From: Ruminococcaceae bacterium BL-6
Lineage (GTDB): Bacteria > Bacillota > Clostridia > Oscillospirales > Acutalibacteraceae
DNA length: 64,000 nt
Assembly: GCA_902810075.1 (NCBI GenBank)
Contig: LR778135.1
Span: 62,001 to 126,000, forward strand
Reading direction: 5' to 3'
The notes beneath the pieces are model-generated. The model had not been told where the DNA came from and did not search any database. It worked only from the letters and a program-made list of their open reading frames with translations. Numbering within the stretch: the first letter of the stretch is position 1; each line of letters starts with the position of its first letter. Shown here in pieces: positions 52,670 to 61,762 of the stretch. Both the position numbers and the translations under genes were made by a program.

Positions 52670-53686
52670 TCACTCTCTCCTTTCAGAACCTTTTAATTCC
52701 AATTTGCAGGGGATCACCCGGATATTCCTCTCGGCGCTCGGCGTTTTCATCCGTTGGAGCAGAAGCTCCATGGCGACCCTGCCCATCTCTTCCGTATCGC
52801 GCGAAACACAGCTGAAATGGAACCCCAGCGCGTCGAGCATCGCGATATGGTCGATGCCGATGACGGCGATGTCTTTTCCGATCGCCAGGTTCCGCTCGAC
52901 CATCGCCTTGATAAAGCCGATGCTTGTGCGGTTGTTCGTCGTCACCATGGCATCCGGAAGGTCTCCCGCAGCGAGCATTTGCTTTGTCAGCAGGTATGCC
53001 GTGTCGACCGTAAAATCGCCCTTCAGAAGGTAGCGCCCGGGAATTTCCAGGTGGTTCGCCGCCATGGCGTCCTTGTATCCCCGGTATCTTTCCCTCCCGA
53101 TTTTCAGCTGCATGTCGCCGAGGATGATGCCGATTCTGCGGTTTCCCGCCCTGATCAGGTTTTCCGTCGCGATATAGCCGCTCTCATAATTCTGGTAATA
53201 AACGGTGTCCCACTCCGAATAATCAAAATCCCTGTCGACCACCACGACCGGCACGTTCAGCGCGGTCAGGGCCGTCTTGATCTTTTCAACGTCTTCCAGG
53301 CAGACATACCCCATCGCCGGGGTGATGATCACCCCCCTGACGCGCTGCTGCTCCAGAGTAGCCAGTGTTTTCAATTCCTTTTCCCCGCTGTTCTGGGTGT
53401 TGCAGCAGATCAGGGAAAACCCTTCCTGATCGGCGATCTCGGTGATCCCTTTCAGGACTTCGCCGAAAAAGGTATTGTCGATTTCCGGGATAATCACGCC
53501 GATTGTGCTGCTTTCCTGCTTGGAAAGGCTCACCGCGGTGGCGGAAGGCCTGTATCGGTTCTCCTCTATGATCTTTTCGATTTTCCGCCTGGTTTTTTCG
53601 CTTACGTATTCTTTGTTGTTCAATACTCTGGAAACCGTGGATTTGGAGACTCCCGCCAGTTTCGCGATTTCTTTAATGGTCAGCAT
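52670..53686 (-). CDS. LacI-family regulator of the sugar ABC operon
   Basis: 338 residues. HTH: MLTIKEIAKLAGVSKSTVSR and hinge region YRPSATAVSLSKQ; core: IGVIIPEIDNTFFGEVLKGI, AVIGIDHIAMLDALG. It is encoded just upstream of the operon it should repress, 33 bases before the operator palindrome, and a related GGAACCGTTCC site lies upstream of its own start, suggesting autoregulation. Confidence 0.93.
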   Translation of the reverse strand: MLTIKEIAKLAGVSKSTVSRVLNNKEYVSEKTRRKIEKIIEENRYRPSATAVSLSKQESSTIGVIIPEIDNTFFGEVLKGITEIADQEGFSLICCNTQNSGEKELKTLATLEQQRVRGVIITPAMGYVCLEDVEKIKTALTALNVPVVVVDRDFDYSEWDTVYYQNYESGYIATENLIRAGNRRIGIILGDMQLKIGRERYRGYKDAMAANHLEIPGRYLLKGDFTVDTAYLLTKQMLAAGDLPDAMVTTNNRTSIGFIKAMVERNLAIGKDIAVIGIDHIAMLDALGFHFSCVSRDTEEMGRVAMELLLQRMKTPSAERNIRVIPCKLELKGSERRE

Positions 53687-53714
53687 GATGATCCAGCCTT
53701 TATCCGAATTTTAT

Positions 53715-53725
53715 GGAACCGTTCC
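53715..53725. promoter_or_regulatory. Second operator-like site upstream of lacI
   Basis: GGAAC-C-GTTCC shares half-sites with the operator at 52637-52656 and lies 29 bases before the regulator's start. A third partial match, GGAACCGGTT, occurs at 53900-53909. Confidence 0.55.
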
Positions 53726-54067
53726 CCTTATCATGATTTTATGATATCATTCTCAACATTTCAGTGTCAAGCATAATATCGTCAAAATATAGAAATTATT
53801 TTTGTATATATTAAATAATTAAGAACGTGATTTATTGGGGAAATCGTATTTTTTCAGGCAAATGAGCTGTGCTGCTTTCGATTGGAATCCGAATTTTAAG
53901 GAACCGGTTTTTGAAAAAAGCCATGAAAAATGTGGGGTTTCCCAAGCCTCTCGGGAAACAAATCGCTCCGGCTGCAATTTGAAATCGGAGCCGGGCCGGT
54001 CATAACCGGCGCCGCGGAGAGGAAACGGCTGATTTTATTGTCATAAAACAAAAAAGAAAATGTGAGA
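53726..54067. other. Non-coding divergent region
   Basis: AT-rich, 340 bases between the LacI gene and the SSS transporter. Apart from the partial operator at 53900 I see no gene or RNA. Confidence 0.45.
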
Positions 54068-54095
54068 TTGATTTTTCTAGACAGTATGTTAAGAT
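54068..54095 (+). promoter_or_regulatory. Probable promoter of the SSS/two-component operon
   Basis: TTGATT (54068-54073), 16 bases, TAAGAT (54090-54095). Confidence 0.5.
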
Positions 54096-54185
54096 AAAGG
54101 CAAAGGTTATTTTTAACCGGCGGCTGCGCGTTCGGCCGGCCGCGCGGTGAAGAGAAAATCTGCTGCCGGAAGGAAGGGACTCGCT

Positions 54186-55670
54186 TTGTTTTATGACAAG
54201 GAAATGATCTACCTGTGTTTTTTCGCGCTGTATTCCATCGTTCTGCTGATCGTCGGAAAGAGCAGGATGCAGCAGCAGAATACCCTTCGTCATTTTTATC
54301 TGGGGAACCGGAGCCTGAACCTGTTCCGCTGCACGCTTACGTTTATCGGCACCTGGATTTCCGCCGCGACGATTCTGGGGTTTACCGGCAACGTGTTCGA
54401 AAGCGGCTTGGCGCCTTTGCTCTATTCGGTCGTGCCGTGGTTTCTGGGGGCGTTTCTGCTTTATTTCATCAGCGGCCGGCTGTATGAATACGACGTGCTG
54501 ACGATCCCGGAGCTGATCCGGAAAAAGTACGGCTCAAAATGGCTGCAGGTGATTTTCGCATGGATCATGATGATCTCCTACACGCTGTACCTGATCATCC
54601 ATATCAAGGGCTTCGGCCTGGTGGCCTCGGTGCTTTTCGATATCCCCTATAAAGTGGCCACGCTGATGATCTATCTGTTTATCCTGTATTCCGCGTTCGG
54701 GGGATTCCGGGCGGTCGCGCGGATTCACGTGATGCACGTCCTTCTGCTGACGGCCGGGACCGCCCTTGCGTTTCTGCTGGTGGTGGGGCGCGCCGGCGGC
54801 CTGCCGGAGCTTTTCCGCCGGGCTGGGCAGGTTTCCGGCTTTGCCTATGCCGGAAGCGCAGCGGCCAACCGGCCGGGCGACCTGTTCCAGCTGTTCAACG
54901 GGGAGAAGTTCACGCCGCGCATCAGCACCACCATGTTTTTCGGCTGGGGCCTCGGCCTTGCGGCGAATCCCCAGTATATGATCCGGCTGCTGTCCGCCAG
55001 AGACGAGCGGACCGCCCGGCATACCGTCCTCAGCGCGCTGTGCTATCTGGTCGTTTTCTATTTTGCCCTTCTGACCATCGGCCTGGGGATGCGGGCGCTG
55101 TTCCCGTCCCTCGGCGAGGTTCAGCATGCGGATGACGTGGTGGTGTATGTCTTAAACAATCCGCTTTACACGCCGCTCAACACCCTGTTCCTGTTCGCGA
55201 TTTTGGGGGCTTGCATCTCCACATCCAATTCCCAGCTTCTGCTGTTTTCCACGTCGTTCGCCTACGATTTTGTCCGGCCTCTTTTGAAAAAGCCGCCGCG
55301 GGAATACACGATGATCCTCCTGACCCGCGCGGGGGTGCTTCTCGGCGGCACCCTGTCGCTGCTTTTTTCCACTCACCCGCCGGACAGCCTGCTCTCTTAC
55401 GGCGGCGATATCTGGGGCGTTTTCGGGGTCACGTTCTTCCCCACCCTGTACGGCACTTTCCTGTACAAAAAGGCCACCCGGCAGGGCGTCTGGGCTTCGA
55501 TCATCGCCGGCACGGCGGCCATCCTCGTCTTTTATCCCCTGTACTACCGGCAGATCCTTCTCATCCATCCGGCTTTTCCGGGGACGATCCTGTCCGCGCT
55601 GTGCTTTTTTGTCGTTTCCCGGGCGACCTGGAAAGGAGAAGAGGAACATGAAGCTCAGGCGTCTGTTTGA
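54186..55670 (+). CDS. Sodium:solute symporter (SSS family)
   Basis: About 494 residues; TTG 54186 behind GGAAGG, or ATG 54204 as the alternative start. About 12-13 membrane segments and SSS motifs: LTFIGTWISAATILGFTGN, LTIPELIRKKYGSKWLQVI, FAILGACISTSNSQLLLFST. Its 3' end overlaps the sensor kinase gene by 23 bases. Coupling of an SSS carrier with a kinase suggests either import of the signal molecule or direct sensing through the carrier; a pyroglutamate or amino-acid substrate would fit the downstream genes. Confidence 0.88.
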   Translation: MFYDKEMIYLCFFALYSIVLLIVGKSRMQQQNTLRHFYLGNRSLNLFRCTLTFIGTWISAATILGFTGNVFESGLAPLLYSVVPWFLGAFLLYFISGRLYEYDVLTIPELIRKKYGSKWLQVIFAWIMMISYTLYLIIHIKGFGLVASVLFDIPYKVATLMIYLFILYSAFGGFRAVARIHVMHVLLLTAGTALAFLLVVGRAGGLPELFRRAGQVSGFAYAGSAAANRPGDLFQLFNGEKFTPRISTTMFFGWGLGLAANPQYMIRLLSARDERTARHTVLSALCYLVVFYFALLTIGLGMRALFPSLGEVQHADDVVVYVLNNPLYTPLNTLFLFAILGACISTSNSQLLLFSTSFAYDFVRPLLKKPPREYTMILLTRAGVLLGGTLSLLFSTHPPDSLLSYGGDIWGVFGVTFFPTLYGTFLYKKATRQGVWASIIAGTAAILVFYPLYYRQILLIHPAFPGTILSALCFFVVSRATWKGEEEHEAQASV

Positions 55671-57267
55671 CATCGAACGCAAGATATTGATCCCGTTTCT
55701 GGTGCTGGGCGCCGTGTCCACCGTTTTGTTCGGCGTGATTCTCTACGATACGGGCTACCGCACCAAAATGGCAGAGGAGCAGAGGCTTGCGGAAAGCAGC
55801 ATCTCGCTGATCGAGTCCGACATCGGCTACTATGCGTCCGCTGGGCAGCTTCAGCAGCTGGCGGAAAAATACCGGCAGTGCCGGCAGCCCCATATCCTGA
55901 TCCAGGACCGGGACGGGGAGTATATCGGCGGCACGCGGCCCCAAAGCGGGGACAGCGTGCTGTACGCCCGCACCGGGAACCAGATGGGCTGGAAAATCTC
56001 TTACACGGTGGACCGAACGCAGTTCACTGCGGAGCTGCTCCAGGAGCAGAAATATACGGTTCTGGCCCTGATCGCCCAGCTGATCGTGGTGCTGCAGGTC
56101 AGCATCCTGATCGCGGACAATATTTCCACGCCGATCCGCCGCCTGAACTACGCCTGCCGCACCATCAGCGAACAGCCGCAGGAGCCATGGACGTTCGACG
56201 GGGAATTTACGGACCGGAGCGACGAGCTGGGGCAGCTCGCCCGGTCGTTTTACGGGATGCTGCGGAACCTGCACCAATACACGGCGGACCTGAAACGCGT
56301 GAAAAAGATCAACGAGACCATCGTGGAAAGCCTGCCGATCGCGGTGATCGCGTACGATCAGGATGGAAATGTCCTGCTGAGCAACAGCCGCGCGCAGAAC
56401 CTGCTGGCAAAATCGGAATACCGGTACGAGGGAAAATCCCTTTCCGCTTTGCTGGAGGAAAGCCTGAAAAACCAGAAGGTCTTTTACGACCCCATCCGGC
56501 TTCTGGATGGCAGGAGCCGCCGGCTGGATGTGGAGCTGGGTGTCTGGCGCCTGCTGGATGAGGATCAGAAGCCGTGGGGCGTGCTGTGCACGATCGACGA
56601 CATCACCTACCGGAAAATGATGGAGGAGCAGGCCGTGCAGGACGAGAAGCTGGTCTACGCCGGGAAGCTGGCGGCGGAGCTGGCGCACGAGATCCGCAAC
56701 CCGCTGGCGGGCATCCGGGTGGGGGTTCAGGTGGTGGAGCGCCATTCTTCTTCGGAAACCGACCGGAAGCTGTGCGAAACGATCATCGGCGAGGTGGACC
56801 GCATCAACCTGCTCGTCGAGAACCTATGCCATCTGACCCGGCAGCGCAAGCTGCAGAAAACGCTGATCGACGTGGCCGGGCTGTATCAGGAGGTGTCGCT
56901 CCTGTATTCCAAGATCGCGGAGAACAGCCATATCGAGCTGCTCAGCGACGCGCCGCCGGGGATTCTGCTGTATGCGGACAAAAGCGCGGTCAAGCAGGTG
57001 CTGATCAATCTGATCAACAACAGCATCAAGGCGATGAAAACCGGCGGAACCATCGTGATGAAGGCCCGCGCGCAGGAAAGCCGCATCCTTCTTTGCCTTT
57101 CGGACGACGGGGAGGGCATCCCGCCGGAGAAGATGAAAGCGAAAAGCCGGAACGGCGGGATGGGGCTTTCCATCGTCTCGCAGCTCCTTCAGAAAAACGA
57201 CGGGACGTTCCGGCTGGAAAGCGCCCCCGGGAAGGGGACGAAGGCGATGATGACCTTCCCGCGGTAA
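55648..57267 (+). CDS. Membrane sensor histidine kinase (NtrB/AtoS type)
   Basis: 539 residues from ATG 55648 (AAAGGAGAAGAGG). Two membrane segments (about 13-33 and 137-157) flank a ~100-residue extracellular sensor region. A HAMP-like segment (160-215) and a PAS domain (225-325) follow. The HisKA box AAELAHEIRNPLAG has phospho-acceptor His347. The ATPase domain has NLINNSIKAM (N box), SDDGEGIP and GGMGLSIV. It phosphorylates the response regulator encoded 41 bases downstream. Confidence 0.93.
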   Translation: MKLRRLFDIERKILIPFLVLGAVSTVLFGVILYDTGYRTKMAEEQRLAESSISLIESDIGYYASAGQLQQLAEKYRQCRQPHILIQDRDGEYIGGTRPQSGDSVLYARTGNQMGWKISYTVDRTQFTAELLQEQKYTVLALIAQLIVVLQVSILIADNISTPIRRLNYACRTISEQPQEPWTFDGEFTDRSDELGQLARSFYGMLRNLHQYTADLKRVKKINETIVESLPIAVIAYDQDGNVLLSNSRAQNLLAKSEYRYEGKSLSALLEESLKNQKVFYDPIRLLDGRSRRLDVELGVWRLLDEDQKPWGVLCTIDDITYRKMMEEQAVQDEKLVYAGKLAAELAHEIRNPLAGIRVGVQVVERHSSSETDRKLCETIIGEVDRINLLVENLCHLTRQRKLQKTLIDVAGLYQEVSLLYSKIAENSHIELLSDAPPGILLYADKSAVKQVLINLINNSIKAMKTGGTIVMKARAQESRILLCLSDDGEGIPPEKMKAKSRNGGMGLSIVSQLLQKNDGTFRLESAPGKGTKAMMTFPR

Positions 57268-57308
57268 ATAGAAAAAATAAAGATGACAGGAAAGGCGAGG
57301 AGGCCGCG

Positions 57309-58667
57309 ATGCAGTACCGTGTTTTGATCATCGACGACGAATATCTGATCCGCATTTCCCTGAAAGAGGGACTGACGGATCTGGGCTATCTGACGAGGGA
57401 AACCGAGACGATCCGGGAGGGCCTGGCTCTGGCGGAGCAGTTCAAGCCGGATGTGGTGATCCTGGACAACCGTCTGGGGGACGCGCTCGGCATGGAATAT
57501 ATCGAATCCATCAAAAAGATCGACGAGGACATCCAGATCGTCATCATCACCGCCTACGGCTCCGTGTCGCAGGCGGTGCAGGCCATCCGCCGGGGGGCGT
57601 ACGACTACGTCCAGAAGCCCTTCGACATCGAGGCCATCGACATTGTGATCCGCCGGGCGCTGGAAGAGCTGAAAAGGCGGCGCAGGCTGGAGCTCCTGTC
57701 CTCCGGCGCCATGCCGGACCTGATCGGGGAAAGCCCCCAGATGAAGCAGGTCAAGAAGCAGATCGAGCTTTTGAGCGCGAAGGACAGCGTGGATCTGCTG
57801 ATCCGCGGCGAAACGGGTACCGGAAAAGGGGTCGTGGCCTGTCAGATCCACCAGAAGAGCGCGCGCGGAAATTTTCCCATGGTGAAGATCAACTGCAGCG
57901 CCATTCCGGAAAACCTGTTCGAAAGCGAGCTGTTCGGCCACGAAAAAGGGGCGTTCACCGGCGCGGCGGCCCGGAAAAAAGGGCTGTTCGAGCTGGCCAA
58001 CGAGGGCACGATCTTTCTGGATGAAATCGGGGACATGCCCCTTTCCATGCAGGCGAAGTTGCTCACGTTCCTGGAGGACCGCAAGTTCCGCCGCGTGGGC
58101 GGCCTCGGCGACGTGGAGGTGAACGTGCGGGTGATCGCGGCCACCAACCACCCGCTGGAACAGGCGATCCGGGAAAAGACCTTCCGGGAAGACCTGTTTT
58201 TCCGGCTGAACGCGGTGCAGATCGATTTGGCGCCGCTGCGTGAGCGCCGGGAGGATATCGAGCCCCTGTGCCGATATTACCTGGATTATTTCAACCGGAA
58301 GCTCGGGAAAAACATCGGGAGCATCTCCCCGTCGTTCCTGCGGAAGCTGATGCGGTACTCTTGGAAAGGAAACGTGCGGGAGCTGAGAAACGTATTGGAG
58401 CGGGCCGTTTTGTTCTGCGATGGCGACGTCTTGGAACATACGGGCCAGCTTCTGGAGGAGGGCGCCGACGCCCCGCCCCCGGCGGAAAACGGGCAGTCCT
58501 GGCCCATGAAGGACCTGAGCCGGCCCATCGACCTGCAGGCGGAGCTGCGGGAGCTGGAGGGGGCCTATATCCGGAAGGCGCTGAAGCAGACCGGGAACAA
58601 TTATTCCAAGGCGGCGAAGCTTTTGGGCTACAGCCGTTTTTCCCTTCGCAGGCGGCTGGGGCTTTAG
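57309..58667 (+). CDS. Sigma54-dependent response regulator (NtrC family)
   Basis: 452 residues from ATG 57309. Receiver domain: acidic pocket IIDDE (9-11), phospho-acceptor Asp53, Thr81 and Lys103. AAA+ domain: Walker A GETGTGKG (167-174), the sigma54-contact loop GAFTGA (214-219), Walker B TIFLDEIGDM. C-terminal Fis HTH: TGNNYSKAAKLLGYSRFSLR. It is a complete activator of RNA polymerase-sigma54, and a good -24/-12 promoter lies 234 bases beyond its stop, in front of pxpA. Confidence 0.95.
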   Translation: MQYRVLIIDDEYLIRISLKEGLTDLGYLTRETETIREGLALAEQFKPDVVILDNRLGDALGMEYIESIKKIDEDIQIVIITAYGSVSQAVQAIRRGAYDYVQKPFDIEAIDIVIRRALEELKRRRRLELLSSGAMPDLIGESPQMKQVKKQIELLSAKDSVDLLIRGETGTGKGVVACQIHQKSARGNFPMVKINCSAIPENLFESELFGHEKGAFTGAAARKKGLFELANEGTIFLDEIGDMPLSMQAKLLTFLEDRKFRRVGGLGDVEVNVRVIAATNHPLEQAIREKTFREDLFFRLNAVQIDLAPLRERREDIEPLCRYYLDYFNRKLGKNIGSISPSFLRKLMRYSWKGNVRELRNVLERAVLFCDGDVLEHTGQLLEEGADAPPPAENGQSWPMKDLSRPIDLQAELRELEGAYIRKALKQTGNNYSKAAKLLGYSRFSLRRRLGL

Positions 58668-58670
58668 GGG

Positions 58671-58701
58671 GTTCAATTCCGCACGATGTGCGAAATTGAA
58701 C
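58671..58701. promoter_or_regulatory. Large dyad, possible enhancer site
   Basis: GTTCAATTCCGCAC-GAT-GTGCGAAATTGAAC is a 14-bp inverted repeat with one mismatch, about 215-245 bases before the sigma54 promoter. Its core CGCAC-GAT-GTGCG is the kind of dyad bound by NtrC-like activators. It lacks a T run, so it is probably not a terminator by itself. Confidence 0.5.
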
Positions 58702-58707
58702 GGCTTT

Positions 58708-58738
58708 ACCGTGCAGAAATGCACGGTATTTTTTGTTT
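58708..58738 (+). terminator. Terminator after the response regulator gene
   Basis: ACCGTGCA-GAAA-TGCACGGT followed by ATTTTTTG. It separates the regulatory operon from the oxoprolinase operon, which therefore needs its own promoter. Confidence 0.85.
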
Positions 58739-58900
58739 CAGCCGCTTTATTTGGAATGAATCACCAAAAACAAGAGATTGATTCCCTTTAAAACTGGTCG
58801 GATGAAAGAGACCGCTTTTCCGCCCGCGGCGGGAAGAGAGGGACAAAACCGTGCGGCCGTTCCATGAAAATACAGTGGGGAACCGGGAAAAGAAGCAGTT

Positions 58901-58916
58901 TGGCATGCGTTTTGCT
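58901..58916 (+). promoter_or_regulatory. Sigma54 (-24/-12) promoter of the oxoprolinase operon
   Basis: TGGCATGCGTTTTGCT matches the consensus TGGCACGNNNNTTGCW at every fixed position except one (T for C). The invariant GG and GC are correctly spaced. The start of pxpA is 55 bases downstream. Confidence 0.88.
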
Positions 58917-58970
58917 GTAATACTTCATGTAGGCCATTTTTATTCATGAAACCAGAAAGGGGAGTTTTGT

Positions 58971-59747
58971 ATGAATCGAATCGATTTGAACTGTGATCTG
59001 GGAGAAAGCTTCGGCGCCTATAAGATCGGTCGGGATGAAGAGGTCGTCAAGTATATTTCTTCCGCAAACGTCGGGTGCGGATTCCACGCGGGCGATCCCT
59101 GCGTCATGGAGCACACCGTCCGGCTTGCCAAACAGAACGGGGTCAGCGTGGGGGCGCATCCGGGCTTTCCCGACCTGCTCGGGTTCGGGCGGCGCAAAAT
59201 GGATGTCAAGCCCGAGGAAGCGAAAGCGTACATGAAATACCAGATCGGCGCGCTGAACGCGTTCTGCGTATCCAACGGCGTAAAGCTGGTCCACGTCAAG
59301 CCGCACGGCGCGCTGTACAATATGGCGGGCAAGGATGAAAAGCTGGCCGGGGCTCTGGCGGAAGCGGTTTACGAGGTGGACCCGGGCCTGATCTTCCTCG
59401 GCCTTTCCGGCAGCAAGATGCTGGAGGCCGCGCGCGCGGTGGGGCTGACCTGCGCCAGCGAAGTGTTCGCCGACCGCGCCTACAACGCGGACGGCAGCCT
59501 GGTCGCGAGGGGGACCCCCGGCGCGGTGATCCACGACGTGAACGAATGCGTCCGCCGCATCATCGGGATGGTGAAGGACCATACGGTGACGGCGATCACC
59601 GGAGAGCAGATCCATCTGGAGCCGCAGTCCATCTGCGTCCACGGCGACACGGCGGAAGCCGTCGAATTCGTCCGGAATATCCGCGAGAGCCTTACCGGGG
59701 AAGGGATCGAGATCGCGAACCTGGCGGCGGTCTGCGCCGGGAAATAA
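58971..59747 (+). CDS. pxpA: 5-oxoprolinase subunit A (LamB/YcsF family)
   Basis: 258 residues. [58 protein letters not shown] and [11 protein letters not shown] are the conserved LamB/YcsF active-site segments. With PxpB and PxpC it hydrolyses 5-oxoproline (pyroglutamate) to glutamate with ATP. It is first in a five-gene operon under the sigma54 promoter; AAAGGGGAG precedes the ATG. Confidence 0.95.
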   Translation: MNRIDLNCDLGESFGAYKIGRDEEVVKYISSANVGCGFHAGDPCVMEHTVRLAKQNGVSVGAHPGFPDLLGFGRRKMDVKPEEAKAYMKYQIGALNAFCVSNGVKLVHVKPHGALYNMAGKDEKLAGALAEAVYEVDPGLIFLGLSGSKMLEAARAVGLTCASEVFADRAYNADGSLVARGTPGAVIHDVNECVRRIIGMVKDHTVTAITGEQIHLEPQSICVHGDTAEAVEFVRNIRESLTGEGIEIANLAAVCAGK

Positions 59748-59779
59748 GGAGATGAAGGAAATTTTAGGAGGATTCTGTC

Positions 59780-61000
59780 ATGGGCGCTGAAACCAAAACC
59801 CCGGAAATAAAAACCAAGAAAAAACGCAGCCAGACCATCGGGGCGGTCTTCCTGATGGCCGCTTCCGCGATGGGGCCTGGCTTCCTGACCCAGACCGCGA
59901 AATTTGTCGGTGATTTTCACGAGAGTTTCGGGTTCGTCGTCATCGCGTCGCTCGTGCTGTCGATCATCGTACAGGTCAACGTCTGGCGCGTTTTGTGCGT
60001 GTCCGGCATGCGCGCGCAGGATGTGGCGAACAAGCTTGCGCCCGGCTTGGGGTATTTTCTGGCCCTTCTGGTCTTTCTGGGCGGGCTGGTGTTCAACATC
60101 GGCAATGTCGGCGGCGCGGCTCTCGGCCTGAACGCCCTGCTGGGGCTCGACCTGAGGGCCGGGTATCTCGTGGCGTGCGCGATCGCCATCACGGTGTTTT
60201 CCCTTAAAAACGCCCAGCGTGCGGTGGACAACATCGCCAAAATTTTGAGCTGCCTGAAAATCGGCATTATTCTCGTGGTGCTGATTTTCATCGTCCATCC
60301 GCCGGTCGGGGAAGCCCTGAAGCAGACCTTTGTGCCCAGCACCGGCGTTCCGGCGCTTTTTCCGGCCATCCTGACGCTGGTGGGCGGCACGGTCGGCGGG
60401 TATATCACGTTTGCCGGCGCGCACCGCCTGATCGACGGCGGGATCGTGGGAAAGGAAAATGAAAAGAAAATCGTCCACAGCGCGTGGGGCGGCCTCGGCG
60501 TGGCCGGGATCAGCCGCATCATCCTGTTTCTTTTGGTTCTGGGCGTCGTGGTGAAAGGCGCTTCGCTCGACCCCACCAATCCGGCTGCGGATGCCTTCCT
60601 GAAGGCGGGCGGGGAGTTCTGCTACCGCCTGTTCGGGCTGCTGCTGTTCGCGGCGGGCATCACCTCGATCACCGGCGCTTCCTATACCTCCCTTTCCTTT
60701 GTCAAATCGCTGAGCAAAACGGTCATGGATCACAATAAAGCCGTTACGATCGCGTTCATCGCCTGCTCCACCCTGATCATGCTGCTGCTGGGGCAGCCGG
60801 CGAAGCTGCTGGTTCTGGCGGGCGCGCTCAACGCTTTGGTTCTGCCGCTGGGCCTCGCGATCTGCCTGATCGCCGCGCACCGCAAGGACATCGTCGGGGA
60901 GGACTATAAGCACCCGCTTTGGCTGACGATCACGGGCACGGCTTCGGCGCTGCTGTTCGCCTATTTCGCCGTCGTGGGCCTGGGCAGCTTGTTTCATTGA
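59780..61000 (+). CDS. NRAMP-like transporter (YcsG type)
   Basis: 406 residues with about 11 membrane segments and the overall NRAMP pattern. The metal-coordinating DPGN of helix 1 is replaced by MGPGFLTQTA and the helix 6 MPH motif by VGGYITFAGAH, so divalent-metal transport is unlikely. B. subtilis has the related ycsG beside its oxoprolinase genes. It most likely imports 5-oxoproline or a related compound; this is inference from context. Confidence 0.85.
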   Translation: MGAETKTPEIKTKKKRSQTIGAVFLMAASAMGPGFLTQTAKFVGDFHESFGFVVIASLVLSIIVQVNVWRVLCVSGMRAQDVANKLAPGLGYFLALLVFLGGLVFNIGNVGGAALGLNALLGLDLRAGYLVACAIAITVFSLKNAQRAVDNIAKILSCLKIGIILVVLIFIVHPPVGEALKQTFVPSTGVPALFPAILTLVGGTVGGYITFAGAHRLIDGGIVGKENEKKIVHSAWGGLGVAGISRIILFLLVLGVVVKGASLDPTNPAADAFLKAGGEFCYRLFGLLLFAAGITSITGASYTSLSFVKSLSKTVMDHNKAVTIAFIACSTLIMLLLGQPAKLLVLAGALNALVLPLGLAICLIAAHRKDIVGEDYKHPLWLTITGTASALLFAYFAVVGLGSLFH

Positions 61001-61018
61001 TTTTTGACAGGAGGGATC

Positions 61019-61762
61019 ATGATGGATTCACAGACGAAATATCTGGTCGCCGGGGATTCCGCGCTGGTCGTGGAATTCGGCGACGCAATATCGCCCGAGA
61101 TCAACGGGCGGGTGCGGGGGATGTATCTCGCGGTCGGGCAGGCAAAGGTTCCGGGGATTGTTTCCCTGACCCCGACCTACCGTTCCCTGCTTGTGCAGTA
61201 CGACCCGATGGTGATGCCGTACCGCAAAATGCTGGAAGCCCTTCAAAAGCTGGAAGGGAATCTCGAAAAAATGGAGCTTCCCGACCCCAATGTGCTGGAA
61301 ATCCCCACCCTTTACGGCGGGGACTGCGGCCCGGACCTGCAGCATGTGTGCGGGCACAGCGGGCTGAGCGAGGAAGAGGTCATCCGGATCCACAGCTCGC
61401 GGGACTATCTGATTTACATGCTGGGGTTCGCGCCCGGTTTCCCCTATCTGGGCGGGATGGATGAGCGCATCGCGACGCCGCGGCTGAAAACGCCCCGCGT
61501 CAGAATAGAGAGCGGATCGGTGGGGATCGCCGGCCAGCAGACCGGGGTCTACCCCATGGTGAGCCCCGGCGGCTGGCAGCTGATCGGCCGCACGCCCATC
61601 CGCCTTTACGACCCGAAGCGCGAGCCGCCCATCCTCTATAAAACCGGGGATTACCTGAAATTCGTCCCCATCGGCAAAGAGGAGTACGAGCGGATTCTCA
61701 AACAGGTGGAGGAAGGCAGCTACCAGTACAGGCTGTATCCCAAAAAGGAGGCGGGAAAATGA
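61019..61762 (+). CDS. pxpB: 5-oxoprolinase subunit B (KipI family)
   Basis: About 247 residues from ATG 61019 (AGGAGGGATC before it). YLVAGDSALVVEFGDAISPE and LGFAPGFPYLGGMDERIATP, SGSVGIAGQQTGVYPMVSPG GW are the conserved KipI/allophanate-hydrolase-subunit-1 segments. Together with PxpC it phosphorylates 5-oxoproline. Its stop overlaps the pxpC start by four bases. Confidence 0.94.
   Translation: MMDSQTKYLVAGDSALVVEFGDAISPEINGRVRGMYLAVGQAKVPGIVSLTPTYRSLLVQYDPMVMPYRKMLEALQKLEGNLEKMELPDPNVLEIPTLYGGDCGPDLQHVCGHSGLSEEEVIRIHSSRDYLIYMLGFAPGFPYLGGMDERIATPRLKTPRVRIESGSVGIAGQQTGVYPMVSPGGWQLIGRTPIRLYDPKREPPILYKTGDYLKFVPIGKEEYERILKQVEEGSYQYRLYPKKEAGK

Noticed and set aside
55561..56745. A 394-codon minus-strand frame opposite the histidine kinase
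   Set aside because: Opposite strand of a motif-rich kinase gene; long only because of high GC.
56574..57308. A 245-codon N-terminal extension of the response regulator
   Set aside because: It overlaps the kinase in another frame. The receiver domain starts at ATG 57309 with normal family length.
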